A DNA stretch of 64,000 nt from Ruminococcaceae bacterium HV4-5-B5C (GTDB lineage Bacteria > Bacillota > Clostridia > Oscillospirales > Acutalibacteraceae), in the NCBI GenBank assembly GCA_900184925.1, contig FXYJ02000009.1, positions 1 through 64,000 on the forward strand, read 5' to 3'. The notes below the pieces were generated by a model. It had not been told where the DNA came from, made no database searches, and worked only from the letters and a program-made list of their open reading frames with translations. Shown one piece after another: positions 15,939 through 24,639 of the stretch (its first letter is position 1; the number at the start of each line of letters is the position of its first letter). Position numbers and translations under genes: made by a program.

Positions 15939-18314
15939 ATGAATGAATCACCGAAAGCCACACAGACTTATTGTGAACGGTTTCAGCCGGACTATGTATC
16001 CGGCCTGACCGAAATGCAGGTTGCACAGCGTGTGCGGCAGGGCTACGTAAACGGAAAGGACGAAATCCGGACGAAATCAATCGGCCAGATCGTCCGCGAC
16101 AACATTGTCACATTTTTCAACATTCTCAATTTTGCTCTTGCGGCACTCGTCCTGTCGGTCGGCTCTTTTAAAAATCTGCTTTTCATGGGCGTCATTTTCT
16201 CCAATATTCTGATCGGCATCATTCAGGAGATTCGCGCCAAGAAGACAATCGACAGCCTGTCCCTCATCACGAACCCAAAAGCGCACGCAGTCCGGGCCGG
16301 ACGGAAAACCGAGATTCCGGTTTCGGAGCTTGTGCTCGACGACGTAATTGCGCTTTCTTCCGGCATGCAGATTCCGGCTGACTGTATTCTGCTGGACGGT
16401 CACTGTGAAGCGGACGAATCCCTTCTGACCGGCGAATCCGACCCGATCGAGAAAAACGCGGGCGATATGCTTCTGAGCGGAAGCTTTCTCGTCAGCGGAA
16501 CCTGCCGCGCGAAAGTGGAACATATCGGGGCGGAAAATTACGCTGCAAAAATAACTGCCAGCGCGAAATACATGAAAAAGCCAAACTCGGAAATCATGGA
16601 ATGGACCAACCGGATTATCAAATGGATCGGCTTCTCCATTATTCCGATCGGAGCGGCGCTGTTTTACAAACAGGTTTATATTTCAGCCGAGCCCTATGCC
16701 GAAGGCGTCGTGAGCACCGTTGCGGCACTGATCGGAATGATTCCGGAGGGTCTGGTCCTGCTGACGAGCGTTGTTCTCGCCGTCGGCGTCATCCGTCTTT
16801 CGCGGCATAAGGCGCTGGTGCAGGAACTTTCCGCCATCGAAACGCTCGCGCGTGTAGACGTACTCTGCCTCGACAAAACGGGTACCATTACCGAAGGCAG
16901 TCTGCAGGTTGACGAGGTGGTACCCCTCGGCGGCTCCGACCCGGAGCAAGCCAAAACGATTCTTGCAGCCTTTTCCGCCGCTCAGGACGACGGAACCCCT
17001 ACCATGACCGCCGTGAAAAATGCTTTTTCCTCCCCGCCATCGTGGGTATGCAGCAAAAAAGTCGCTTTCTCTTCCGCGCGGAAATGGAGCGGAACCTCGT
17101 TCGGAGAAAAGGGAAGCTACGTTTTCGGAGCGGGCGAATTCATCCTGCGGGACCGTTTTTCGGAAATTCGTGCGCAGGCGGAGCCGTATGAAAACCTCGG
17201 GCAGCGCGTCCTTCTTCTCGCAGGAATGAAAACTCTGGAGGAAGACGGACTGAATGAAGCGGAAGTTACCCCGATCGCGCTGGTCATTCTCAGCGATAAA
17301 ATTCGCAAAAGCGCCCGCCGTACAATGGAATATTTCAGCAATCAGGGCGTAACGCTGAAAGTGATTTCCGGCGATAACCCCACAACAGTTTCCCGCATCG
17401 CACAGCGGGCAGGTCTGAAAGACGCGGACCTCTGTGTGGACGCCTCCTCGCTGAAAACACACGCCGATCTTCAGGACGCAGTGGAGCGCTACACCGTGTT
17501 CGGCCGTGTGACCCCGAAGCAGAAACTTGAACTTGTAAAGGTATTAAAAGAAAAGAAACACACGGTCGCAATGACGGGGGACGGAGTCAACGACGTCCCG
17601 GCGCTTAAGGAAAGCGACTGCAGCATTGCCATGGCTTCCGGGAGCGATGCCGCACGCACCGTCTCCAACGTCGTGCTGCTCGACTCGGATTTTGCCAGCA
17701 TGCCCCGCATTGTGAATGAGGGCCGCCGCTGCATCAACAACCTGCAGCGCTCGGCAACACTGTTCCTTGTAAAAGCGATCTTTTCCGCTCTCACTGCAGT
17801 GCTGTTTATCTTCTTCGCCTGCAACTTTCCGTTCCAGCCCATCCAGTTCACACTGATCAACGCGGTTTCTATTGGCATTCCTTCATTTATCCTCGCGCTG
17901 GAACCGAACCGGGACCGCATTCGCGGAAAATTCAGCCATAACGTAATGCGCAATTCTCTGCCGGGCGCTCTCACCCTCACTGTAAACGTCGCGGTCCTTT
18001 CCCTGGTTTCGATGGTCTTCAGCTTTTCCGACAACGAGCTTTCGACGCTTGCCGTGCTTCTGACCGGCTTCACCGAACTCATGATTCTCTTCAAAGTCTG
18101 TTACCCGTTCAACCGGCCGCACATTGCCCTGTTCGTTTCGATGTGCGCGATCTTCGGGATTGCACTTGCGGTGTTCCCCAAGCTGTTTGAGATGACGGCC
18201 GTCACCCTTCCGATGCTGCTCGTTCTTGTAATGACCATTCTGATGGCGGTCTTTCTGATGCCTTCTCTGACACATCTGTTCGAACGGATTATCTTCCGGA
18301 AAACAGACGATTAA
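15939..18314 (+). CDS. Cation-translocating P-type ATPase, CtpE-like
   Basis: 791 aa. Motifs: LLTGESDPIEK, the phosphorylation site DKTGTITEG, SGDNPTTV in the nucleotide-binding region and the hinge MTGDGVNDVPALKESD. The short N-terminus starting with GLTEMQVAQRVRQGYVN, the ADCILLDGHCEADESLL segment and the length match CtpE-like ATPases (mycobacterial CtpE, about 800 aa, implicated in Ca2+ uptake) rather than SERCA/PMR1 pumps. Cation specificity is inferred from family resemblance only. It converges with the deacetylase gene; their stop codons share the bases TTAA at 18311-18314. Confidence 0.85.
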   Translation: MNESPKATQTYCERFQPDYVSGLTEMQVAQRVRQGYVNGKDEIRTKSIGQIVRDNIVTFFNILNFALAALVLSVGSFKNLLFMGVIFSNILIGIIQEIRAKKTIDSLSLITNPKAHAVRAGRKTEIPVSELVLDDVIALSSGMQIPADCILLDGHCEADESLLTGESDPIEKNAGDMLLSGSFLVSGTCRAKVEHIGAENYAAKITASAKYMKKPNSEIMEWTNRIIKWIGFSIIPIGAALFYKQVYISAEPYAEGVVSTVAALIGMIPEGLVLLTSVVLAVGVIRLSRHKALVQELSAIETLARVDVLCLDKTGTITEGSLQVDEVVPLGGSDPEQAKTILAAFSAAQDDGTPTMTAVKNAFSSPPSWVCSKKVAFSSARKWSGTSFGEKGSYVFGAGEFILRDRFSEIRAQAEPYENLGQRVLLLAGMKTLEEDGLNEAEVTPIALVILSDKIRKSARRTMEYFSNQGVTLKVISGDNPTTVSRIAQRAGLKDADLCVDASSLKTHADLQDAVERYTVFGRVTPKQKLELVKVLKEKKHTVAMTGDGVNDVPALKESDCSIAMASGSDAARTVSNVVLLDSDFASMPRIVNEGRRCINNLQRSATLFLVKAIFSALTAVLFIFFACNFPFQPIQFTLINAVSIGIPSFILALEPNRDRIRGKFSHNVMRNSLPGALTLTVNVAVLSLVSMVFSFSDNELSTLAVLLTGFTELMILFKVCYPFNRPHIALFVSMCAIFGIALAVFPKLFEMTAVTLPMLLVLVMTILMAVFLMPSLTHLFERIIFRKTDD

Positions 18315-19183
18315 GTGCACCCGATTTTCCGAAAATACGCCTCACTGGAAGTTCCGGAGGGACGCAGAAAGCGCCCAAGCGAGAAAAGGCAACGCGGGTC
18401 TCTGGTAATGCAGTTCATCTTTTCCGTACAGATAAAAGTCGCCTGAAACCCCATCGAGCGAAGAATGGCATCGGAGTCGGGGCTGGAAGCGCCGAACGGA
18501 TAGACAAAACCGATCGGTCGGTACCCTGTGTGCTCCTCCATCGCCGCCTGCATTTTTTCCACATCCTTGCCCAGAAAAGCGGCATATGCCTGTTCGCTCT
18601 CCCCCCACCGTTTCTGCGCGCCGAGGCGGCCGCTGCTGCTGTGAAGATTATAGCTGTGGTTCTGGAACTCCACGAGGCCGGAGGACATCATCTCCGAAAT
18701 TTCGTCCCACGTCAGGTGCGAGTAATTCGGGTGATCGGCATCCTTTTCAGAAAACAGGTCGGTGTAGTAGCCGATGGGCGCGATCACGATCTTCGCGCCG
18801 TATTTCTTCGCAAGCGGGTAGGCATAGGTATAGTTATTATAATAACCGTCGTCAAACGTCAGCATCACCGGCTTTGCGGGAAGCGGCCGGCCTGTGCTGA
18901 CATAATCGGCTAAATCCTGTACGGTGACGGAGCGGTATCCCTTGCTCTGCAGGTACCGCAGGTCGCTTTCAAACTCAGTGGGCGACACCACGTATTTGCC
19001 GAGCCGCTTTTGTTCTTTCAGCATACTGTGATACATAATGACGGGAAGGCGGATGCCCTCCTCCTGCACCGTGGCCTGAGCAGCAAAGGAATGCTCCGCG
19101 GCAAAAAAGACCGTGGCTGCCGCGGCTGCCGCAGCGCAAATAAAAAGGACAACCCGGTTCACGCGGAATGATACAGATAACAT
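18311..19183 (-). CDS. Polysaccharide deacetylase (NodB domain), exported
   Basis: 290 aa; ATG at 19183 with GGAGGCGGG 8 bases upstream. An N-terminal hydrophobic segment (VVLFICAAAAAAATVFFAAEHSFA) is a signal peptide or anchor. The NodB homology domain shows LPVIMYHSM, the metal/catalytic motif TFDDGYYNN, and HLTWDEISEMMSSGLVEFQNHSYNLH containing the His-x3-His metal ligands. Such enzymes remove acetyl groups from peptidoglycan or other surface glycans outside the membrane. It ends on the same TTAA as the convergent ATPase gene. Confidence 0.88.
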   Translation of the reverse strand: MLSVSFRVNRVVLFICAAAAAAATVFFAAEHSFAAQATVQEEGIRLPVIMYHSMLKEQKRLGKYVVSPTEFESDLRYLQSKGYRSVTVQDLADYVSTGRPLPAKPVMLTFDDGYYNNYTYAYPLAKKYGAKIVIAPIGYYTDLFSEKDADHPNYSHLTWDEISEMMSSGLVEFQNHSYNLHSSSGRLGAQKRWGESEQAYAAFLGKDVEKMQAAMEEHTGYRPIGFVYPFGASSPDSDAILRSMGFQATFICTEKMNCITRDPRCLFSLGRFLRPSGTSSEAYFRKIGCT

Positions 19184-19246
19184 GATACCCGCCTCCAATC
19201 CTAATCATATGGGGAGGCGGGTATTCTCATGCCTGAACCCTTCGGT

Positions 19247-20137
19247 TCAGGAAACGCCGCTCAGGTCGAACGGCGGGATATACGCTTTGCTCGCGGATTC
19301 GCGTTCCTGAATATACCCGTCGAGGCCAAGCTCGAACAGGTGGCTCTGTATCTTTTCGTACTCGCGTTTTGTAATTCTGCGCCCAAGCGGCGGAAAATCC
19401 TCCGCCCGGCCGCACGGCACATACTGCGCCATCACACTGACCGGCACGCCGTCCGGAAGGTTCTCCGCAAGCCAATCCAGTACAGCTATGCTGTTGCGGG
19501 TGTGTCCCGGAAGAATCAGGTGACGTACCACCGTTCCGCGCACGAGCATTCCCTCTTCATCGTAACCGGCCGGGCCGGTCTGGCGGGCCATTTCGAGCAC
19601 GGCGGCTTTTGCAATTTCCGGATAGTCCGGCGCACCGGAAAGCTGCCCTGCAAGCTCCGGCTCCATGTATTTGAAATCCGGCAGATAGATATCCACATGC
19701 CCTTCGAGCATCCGGAGTGTCTCAGTCGTTTCATATCCGCCGCAATTGTATACCACCGGCACGGAGGGCTTTCGAATTTCAAGCGCCTCCAGAATGGCGG
19801 GGACAAAATGGGTCGGCGTCACAAGGTTGATGTTGTGCGCCCCCTGCTCCTCCAGCCGTCTGAAAATCTCCGACAGCTCTTTCGGAGAGACGCGTCTGCC
19901 GGCTTTTTGTTCCGCACTGATGCAGTAATTCTGGCAGTAGACGCACCCCAGCGCGCAGCCTGTAAAAAACACGGCCCCCGAGCCGCGCGTTCCGCTGATG
20001 ACGGGTTCTTCCCAAAAGTGAAGCGCCGCCCTCGCGACAACAGGGTCCGTTCCCATTTTACACCGTCCGGACCCCACGGCAGGACTGCGCCGTGCTCCGC
20101 ACCGACGTGGGCAGAGCATGCAGGATTCTTCCGTCAT
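19247..20137 (-). CDS. Radical SAM protein, PflX/PflA-like
   Basis: 296 aa. The start at 20137 overlaps the upstream stop codon as ATGA, indicating translational coupling to pgeF. N-terminal cysteines (CMLCPRRCG, later GRCKMG) precede the radical SAM cluster motif C-x3-C-x2-C in GCALGCVYCQNYC, which binds the 4Fe-4S cluster and S-adenosylmethionine. The pattern with the MCPRxC start and YNCGGYE matches the PflX group (COG1313), related to pyruvate formate-lyase activase; the physiological target is unknown. The longer upstream open frame lies inside pgeF and is not used. Confidence 0.85.
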   Translation of the reverse strand: MTEESCMLCPRRCGARRSPAVGSGRCKMGTDPVVARAALHFWEEPVISGTRGSGAVFFTGCALGCVYCQNYCISAEQKAGRRVSPKELSEIFRRLEEQGAHNINLVTPTHFVPAILEALEIRKPSVPVVYNCGGYETTETLRMLEGHVDIYLPDFKYMEPELAGQLSGAPDYPEIAKAAVLEMARQTGPAGYDEEGMLVRGTVVRHLILPGHTRNSIAVLDWLAENLPDGVPVSVMAQYVPCGRAEDFPPLGRRITKREYEKIQSHLFELGLDGYIQERESASKAYIPPFDLSGVS

Positions 20138-20982
20138 TTCTCCGCCTCCTCTTCGGTAAGGGCAAGAAACGCGGCAAGACCGCCGCGCTTTCCGCCTGTT
20201 GCACGGTGGGAGAACAGGAGATCGGCATTGCATCTGGTACAGACCCCCCCGACGGTAATGGAGGAAGCGGGTACTCCGGCGCGCATCAGAATGCGGCGGT
20301 TCGTCTCCCACAGGTCAACATGGTATTTTCCATTCCCGTCGTCCCGGATCAAATCGCCGGGATTCAGATCCGACAGCGCGGCAAACACGTCGCGGACGGG
20401 GCTGTCCACTTCAAAGCAGCAGGGGCCGATTGACGGGCCGATCCCGGCGAGCAGGTCGGCGGGACGGGAGCCGAATTCTCGCGTCATGGCGGAAACTGCG
20501 GCTTCGGCAATGCGCGCCACTGTGCCGCGCCACCCGGCGTGAACAAGACCGATGGCCCGCTTCACAGGGTCAAGCAGATAAACCGGAACGCAGTCGGCGT
20601 AATGTGTGACGAGCGTCACCCCCGGCTCGTTGGTAATAAGGCCGTCCACGCTTTGCATATCTTTTGGTTTCCGGATGCCGACGCCGTGCTGTTCTTTTCC
20701 CACCCGGCGGATAAACGTGTGATGATCCTGCGCGGAAGAGACCAACGAATCGTAATCCAGCCCGGCGGCACGGCAGAAACGGCGATAGTTTTCTCTCACA
20801 TTTTCGTCGCCGTCCCCCCGGCCGAACCCGAGATTCATCGAAGAATATTCGTTTTTGCTGACTCCCCCGGCGCGCGTGGAAAAAGCATGGCGAACAAAGG
20901 GATATGCAGAAAACGACGGAAAGGTAAGGTACTCCACACCTTCGCTGCGGTGAAGCTCCATATTTTTTGCATCAAATGCCAT
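20134..20982 (-). CDS. pgeF: Peptidoglycan editing factor / laccase-domain protein
   Basis: 282 aa from the ATG at 20982, which has GGGAGGG about 8 bases upstream. It matches the YfiH/YlmD family: THYADCVPVYLLDP, GLVHAGWRGTVARI and GPSIGPCCFEV supply the Cys and His ligands of the active-site metal. Family members act as purine nucleoside phosphorylase/adenosine deaminase-type enzymes and, in E. coli, clear misincorporated residues from peptidoglycan precursors. The 3' end overlaps the radical SAM gene by 4 bases. Confidence 0.9.
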   Translation of the reverse strand: MAFDAKNMELHRSEGVEYLTFPSFSAYPFVRHAFSTRAGGVSKNEYSSMNLGFGRGDGDENVRENYRRFCRAAGLDYDSLVSSAQDHHTFIRRVGKEQHGVGIRKPKDMQSVDGLITNEPGVTLVTHYADCVPVYLLDPVKRAIGLVHAGWRGTVARIAEAAVSAMTREFGSRPADLLAGIGPSIGPCCFEVDSPVRDVFAALSDLNPGDLIRDDGNGKYHVDLWETNRRILMRAGVPASSITVGGVCTRCNADLLFSHRATGGKRGGLAAFLALTEEEAEK

Positions 20983-21076
20983 CAGTAGGCCCTCCCGGAA
21001 CATGGTTTGCCTTGATTGTATCACAGACCCGCTGCGAAGTCCATTGCCGGGAGACCGAATGGGACGGCTCAGAACG

Positions 21077-21577
21077 TCAGCGGTAAATGGTGATGAATTT
21101 AATGGTGAAGAAATCGCAGACGAGCAGATCGTCGCTCAAAGCCTCCTGCAGAACGATAAAATTCGCTCCTACAGCCATAAGTTTTCCGTATTTGTCCAGA
21201 AATGTGTTTGTGCCAATCAGAAACTCAACCTTGATGCGGCTGCCGATCTGCGTGCGCAGGAACCCGTTCAGGTATTGCACACTTTCGGAAGAGACACCGA
21301 GAGCCGGGCTCTGGTCCATACCGGGCATACCGGGCATCGCTGCCGGGCCAGGCATAACAGCCGCACCGGGCATCATCGCCGCGCCCGGCATCATTGCCGA
21401 ACCGGGCATGCCGCCCCCCTGCATCTGCTGTGTTCCGGCCGCTCCCGGCCTCATCTCCGCTATTCCCCCTGCATCCAGGTTCCCCATCATTGGCTCAGGC
21501 TGCTGTCTGGTATTCTGCTGAGAGGCGCCCGGACGGTTGCCGTACGTTGCGCTGAAATCTGAAATCTGCCCGTTCAT
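21077..21577 (-). CDS. gerQ: GerQ-like spore coat protein with MPG repeats
   Basis: 166 aa. The C-terminal 65 residues (SVQYLNGFLRTQIGSRIKVEF..., VGANFIVLQEALSDDLLVCDFFTIKFITIY) resemble the GerQ core domain. The N-terminal region is rich in Gln and Asn, and residues about 50-90 consist of tandem short repeats (MPGAAM, MPGAAV, MPGPAA, MPG). In B. subtilis gerQ forms an operon with cwlJ, and GerQ is crosslinked into the coat and needed for CwlJ localisation. Here it lies 12 bases after a cwlJ-like gene, which strongly supports the call. The Met-Pro-Gly repeat tract is unusual. Confidence 0.8.
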   Translation of the reverse strand: MNGQISDFSATYGNRPGASQQNTRQQPEPMMGNLDAGGIAEMRPGAAGTQQMQGGGMPGSAMMPGAAMMPGAAVMPGPAAMPGMPGMDQSPALGVSSESVQYLNGFLRTQIGSRIKVEFLIGTNTFLDKYGKLMAVGANFIVLQEALSDDLLVCDFFTIKFITIYR

Positions 21578-21589
21578 AATGATCCTCCC

Positions 21590-22036
21590 TTACGTTTTCG
21601 CATATTTTGCTGTTGGAATGTAGAAGCAGTGCTGCCCGATTCGCGTGTGGAACTCCCCCGTCCCGTTCGACGGAAAATACTGCGTACAGGTAGGCTTGAA
21701 CGGATTGAAGTAAAACAGAGAGTTTGCGACCGCGCCCAGCGTATTGTTGCCAATGGCCCAGTCCGCAATCTCATAATGGATGTCCTGCGGGTTCATGTTG
21801 TAAATGTTCTGCGGATTGTAAACCCCGCCGACGGTGTCCAGCATGCAGGTGAACTGATAGGGCTGCTGAATGATGGCACGCATATCGCCCCCGTTGCTGA
21901 TGCGGGAAAACTCTCCGTACGGCACATTGGTTCTGTTCACAATGACCGAAGCTACGGCCTGCATGCCCGTGTAGCCTTCCCCGTCCGCCTCGCACATCAA
22001 CAGACGCGCCAGCAGTTCACGAGTCGAAAATGGCAT
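21590..22036 (-). CDS. cwlJ: Spore cortex-lytic hydrolase CwlJ (SleB family)
   Basis: 148 aa, the length expected for a bare Hydrolase_2 domain without signal peptide. The family signatures are ARLLMCEADGEGYTGMQAVASVIVNR (with the catalytic Glu in CEADGEG) and the later NSLFYFNPF motif. CwlJ is made in the mother cell, sits in the coat and degrades cortex peptidoglycan during germination. It is followed by the gerQ-like gene, the same order as the B. subtilis cwlJ-gerQ operon. Confidence 0.92.
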   Translation of the reverse strand: MPFSTRELLARLLMCEADGEGYTGMQAVASVIVNRTNVPYGEFSRISNGGDMRAIIQQPYQFTCMLDTVGGVYNPQNIYNMNPQDIHYEIADWAIGNNTLGAVANSLFYFNPFKPTCTQYFPSNGTGEFHTRIGQHCFYIPTAKYAKT

Positions 22037-22132
22037 ATCGGATCCCGTTCCTTTTCCGAATATGATAGTACTGCTGACAATACTATATGCAGCAAAGGCA
22101 AATTCGGCGCTCGCAGAAGAATCCTGAAAATG

Positions 22133-22162
22133 AAAAAAGCACCGGCTGCAATCAGCCGGTGC
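22133..22162 (-). terminator. Terminator after the lipoprotein gene
   Basis: On the minus strand GCACCGGCTG pairs with CAGCCGGTGC (22162-22153 and 22148-22139), followed by TTTTTTCA. Confidence 0.85.
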
Positions 22163-22184
22163 CGGATTTTATTCAATTTTGATT

Positions 22185-22718
22185 TTACGCTCCCGTAAGA
22201 AAAGCAGACTCGAAAGCAGGCTCTGTGAAATCGTGAAAGCTGGCCGTCAGATCCCTGCCGGGAATGGAAAGTTCCGTGACGTTTCCCGTGCCGCCGTCGG
22301 CGGAAACGGTAAACGTGCCGTCTTTCATGCTGCCGGAAAACACATTGCCGTCCACGCGCTCAAGCGCGCCGGGCTGCTGTGCGGAGTCGAACGCTTCCAC
22401 GAGGGCGGAGGCGAAGGACTGCCCGGGAAGAACGCAGGCCGGGCTTTCGGCATTCAGCCCACGGTACGTCTGGCGGAAAGCGTCGCCGTTCCAGTACCAT
22501 TTTAGCCCCGCCCCGCTGCCGGAAAGGATTTCCACGGAGGCGGAGCGCAGACCCGCGCGTTCCACCGCGCAGGTGAATTTCCCGCCCGGCGTCGTGATAT
22601 CCGCCTTGCAGGAAAAGACAAGATTGATGTCTTCCGCTTTCAGCTGTTTCTGACCCGGGGAGCACCCGGCAAAAAACAGCAGACAAAACGTGAACAGTAA
22701 AACGGCAGCGCGTTTCAT
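22185..22718 (-). CDS. Putative lipoprotein, unknown function
   Basis: 177 aa from the ATG at 22718. The N-terminus is a lipoprotein signal: basic MKRA, a hydrophobic run, then the lipobox FAGC with the lipidated Cys near residue 18. The rest has no recognised motif; it looks like a small beta-rich extracellular domain (alternating FTVSADG, CAVERAG). It starts 35 bases after the AcpS-NnrD gene in the same direction and ends at a terminator, so it likely shares that transcript. Confidence 0.75.
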   Translation of the reverse strand: MKRAAVLLFTFCLLFFAGCSPGQKQLKAEDINLVFSCKADITTPGGKFTCAVERAGLRSASVEILSGSGAGLKWYWNGDAFRQTYRGLNAESPACVLPGQSFASALVEAFDSAQQPGALERVDGNVFSGSMKDGTFTVSADGGTGNVTELSIPGRDLTASFHDFTEPAFESAFLTGA

Positions 22719-22752
22719 ATCCGCCTCCGCAGAAGGCGGCATCGTTCCCGCG

Positions 22753-23997
22753 CTACCGCCCGAGTTCCCGAAACAGTTCCGGAAGTATATTGATCAGGTC
22801 TGTCGGCAGCATGGCGCTCTGCGAATTCTCCGCCGCACAGACATCGCCAGCAAAACCGTGCAGATACACGGCGCCGACTGCCGCTTCGAACGGTGTAATT
22901 CCCTGCGCAGCAAACGACGCAAGCATACCGGCCAGGACGTCGCCGCTGCCTCCCTTTGCCATGCCGGGATTCCCGGTTGTGTTCCGGTAAAGCCTCCCGT
23001 CGGGTGAAGCAACAAGCGTACCCGACCCTTTGAGGACGAGGGTCACGCCGTACTCTTCGGAAAACCGCCTGGCGGCCTCTTCCCTGCGGGACTGGACATC
23101 CGGAACCGTTGTACACAGCAGCCTCGCCATTTCGCCGGGGTGCGGAGTCAAAATAAGCGGCGCTTTGCAGCCGCGCAGTTCATCTATATGCTCCGCGGCA
23201 AGATTTATGCCATCCGCGTCGAGCACGACGGGCGTCTCCGCCTCATGAAGCACCTGCGCAAGAGAGGCCCGCGCCGCTGCGCTCTTCCCCAGGCCGCAGC
23301 CAACCAGTACCGTGCTCGCGCGGCGGATTGCCGCAGAAAGGGCCTCCGTGTCCTCCGGGGACGCGGAGCCGTCTTCCCGCGGATGAAGAACCGTAAAAAC
23401 CGGCTCAGCCAGACGCGTTGCCACAATCGGATAAATTGCCGACGGGAGGGCGGCTTCCACGATGCCCGCTCCGCACCGGAGTGCCGCTCCCACACTCATG
23501 GCGGCGGCGCCCGCCATTCCTTCGCTGCCGCAGACGCACAGGAGTCTGCCGTAATCGCCCTTGTTGCTTTCCGGCACACGCGGCTTCAGCGCTGCCCTGA
23601 GAATATGCAGCCCCTCCGACTCCGGGAACAGGGGAACGCCGTCTTCGCGCACAACAACCGCGGAAGCGTAGCGCGACGTATGCGTCAGGCTCACGCTGAA
23701 ACGGGAGTTTCCGGCGAGCCGCAGCGCCCTTCCGGAAAGGAAAAGCTCCGGCTTCCCCGTCCGTTCATCGTGCAGGAGCTGAGCCTCCCGCAAATCAAAT
23801 GACCAGAGACCCGTGCCGACCGCCTTCGAAAACGCTTCTTTCGCACAGAAGGCCGCCGCCGCGCTCTCAGCAGAAAATCCGCGCTTCGCAAGCCCGGCGG
23901 TCTCGGCTTTGCCGAACACCCGGCTGCAGAAGCGCGGATTTTTCATGGAGGCACGGATTCTTTCCACCTCGACGAGGTCAGTTCCTACCGAAAGCAA
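22753..23997 (-). CDS. Fused holo-ACP synthase and NAD(P)HX dehydratase
   Basis: About 414 aa. Residues 1-115 are AcpS: VGTDLVEVERI with the Mg2+-binding Asp, then FCAKEAFSKAVGTG; AcpS transfers 4'-phosphopantetheine from CoA to acyl carrier protein. From about residue 135 to the end is NnrD, the ADP/ATP-dependent dehydratase that repairs hydrated NAD(P)H: GRLLCVCGSEGMAGAAAMS, LILTPHPGEMARLL, and NPGMAKGGSGDVLAGM with the catalytic Asp. The NnrE epimerase domain that is often fused to NnrD is absent. A TTG start at 23997 with AGGTGG 6 bases upstream is preferred; it overlaps the DUF6106-like gene by 20 bases. The frame runs through both domains without interruption. Confidence 0.85.
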   Translation of the reverse strand: MLSVGTDLVEVERIRASMKNPRFCSRVFGKAETAGLAKRGFSAESAAAAFCAKEAFSKAVGTGLWSFDLREAQLLHDERTGKPELFLSGRALRLAGNSRFSVSLTHTSRYASAVVVREDGVPLFPESEGLHILRAALKPRVPESNKGDYGRLLCVCGSEGMAGAAAMSVGAALRCGAGIVEAALPSAIYPIVATRLAEPVFTVLHPREDGSASPEDTEALSAAIRRASTVLVGCGLGKSAAARASLAQVLHEAETPVVLDADGINLAAEHIDELRGCKAPLILTPHPGEMARLLCTTVPDVQSRREEAARRFSEEYGVTLVLKGSGTLVASPDGRLYRNTTGNPGMAKGGSGDVLAGMLASFAAQGITPFEAAVGAVYLHGFAGDVCAAENSQSAMLPTDLINILPELFRELGR

Positions 23998-24487
23998 CGA
24001 ATGCCACCTGCCTCGGAATAAACGGCTTGATTGCACTCAGGGTTTTTTCGTCCGGATCAAAGACCACAAGGACGCTTCCCTGTTTTGCGGAGTGTGCGCA
24101 GAAATACCAGCTGCCCTCGCCGCTGTCTGTTTCGGCCGCAAAAAGGGGCTTGAAATTACTCTTGCTTTTCAGCAGTTCGGGGTTGAATTTTCCGATTTCT
24201 TCAATATCATGCGCATCGACGGAAACCACGCGCTTGCGTTTGCGGCGGCAGATGATTTTGTCGACGGTGATATCGCCGTTGGTAACGGCGTACTCAAATT
24301 CCAGGTTGCGGGAAGAGATGAGGTAATACGCGCCGAAAATTACGCCTGCAATCACGAAAATACTGATTGCAGGGATCAGAAAGGAAAGTACAATCAGCGC
24401 GAGACCCGCCACCGTGACGGCCACTGCAATCAGATAATCTTTTCCGCTGAGCTTCTTTTTGACAATCTGTTCTACAAAGATATCCAT
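23978..24487 (-). CDS. DUF6106-like membrane protein
   Basis: 169 aa. Two adjacent hydrophobic segments (residues about 18-60: YLIAVAVTVAGLALIVLSFL and IFVIAGVIFGAYYLI) are followed by a cytoplasmic beta-rich domain (EYAVTNGDITVDKIICRRKRKRVVSVDAHDIEEI) that resembles a PH-like fold. This matches the uncharacterised DUF6106 group of Ruminococcaceae as I recall it. It overlaps the acpS-nnrD start by 20 bases, suggesting coupled translation. Function unknown. Confidence 0.65.
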   Translation of the reverse strand: MDIFVEQIVKKKLSGKDYLIAVAVTVAGLALIVLSFLIPAISIFVIAGVIFGAYYLISSRNLEFEYAVTNGDITVDKIICRRKRKRVVSVDAHDIEEIGKFNPELLKSKSNFKPLFAAETDSGEGSWYFCAHSAKQGSVLVVFDPDEKTLSAIKPFIPRQVAFVAFGRN

Positions 24488-24608
24488 TCTGAGACCTCCG
24501 AGGATCTTTTTGATGATTTATGACATAATAATTGTATCATGCCTTTTGCCAATTTACAATGCCGTCCACATTTCGCGAAGGCTTTTTCCGACCCACACCG
24601 GTTAGCGC

Positions 24609-24637
24609 TTGCAATTTACGGCGCAGCGTGATATATT
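24609..24637 (+). promoter_or_regulatory. pheST promoter
   Basis: TTGCAA (24609-24614), a 17-base spacer and TATATT (24632-24637) lie just upstream of the T-box leader. Confidence 0.7.
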
Positions 24638-24639
24638 AT

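Noticed and set aside
19229..20542. 437-codon plus-strand frame across the radical SAM and pgeF genes
   Set aside because: The minus strand encodes two proteins with catalytic cysteine motifs; the antisense product is Arg/Ala/His-rich without any motif.
21300..21420. Short tandem repeats considered as a CRISPR array
   Set aside because: The units are about 18 bases, in frame with the coding sequence and without spacers; they encode the MPG repeats of the GerQ-like protein.
22037..22132. Search for a sigma-E promoter before cwlJ
   Set aside because: GCATAT and CATATT boxes are present but the spacing (about 20 bases or more) does not fit the sigma-E consensus, so no promoter is called.
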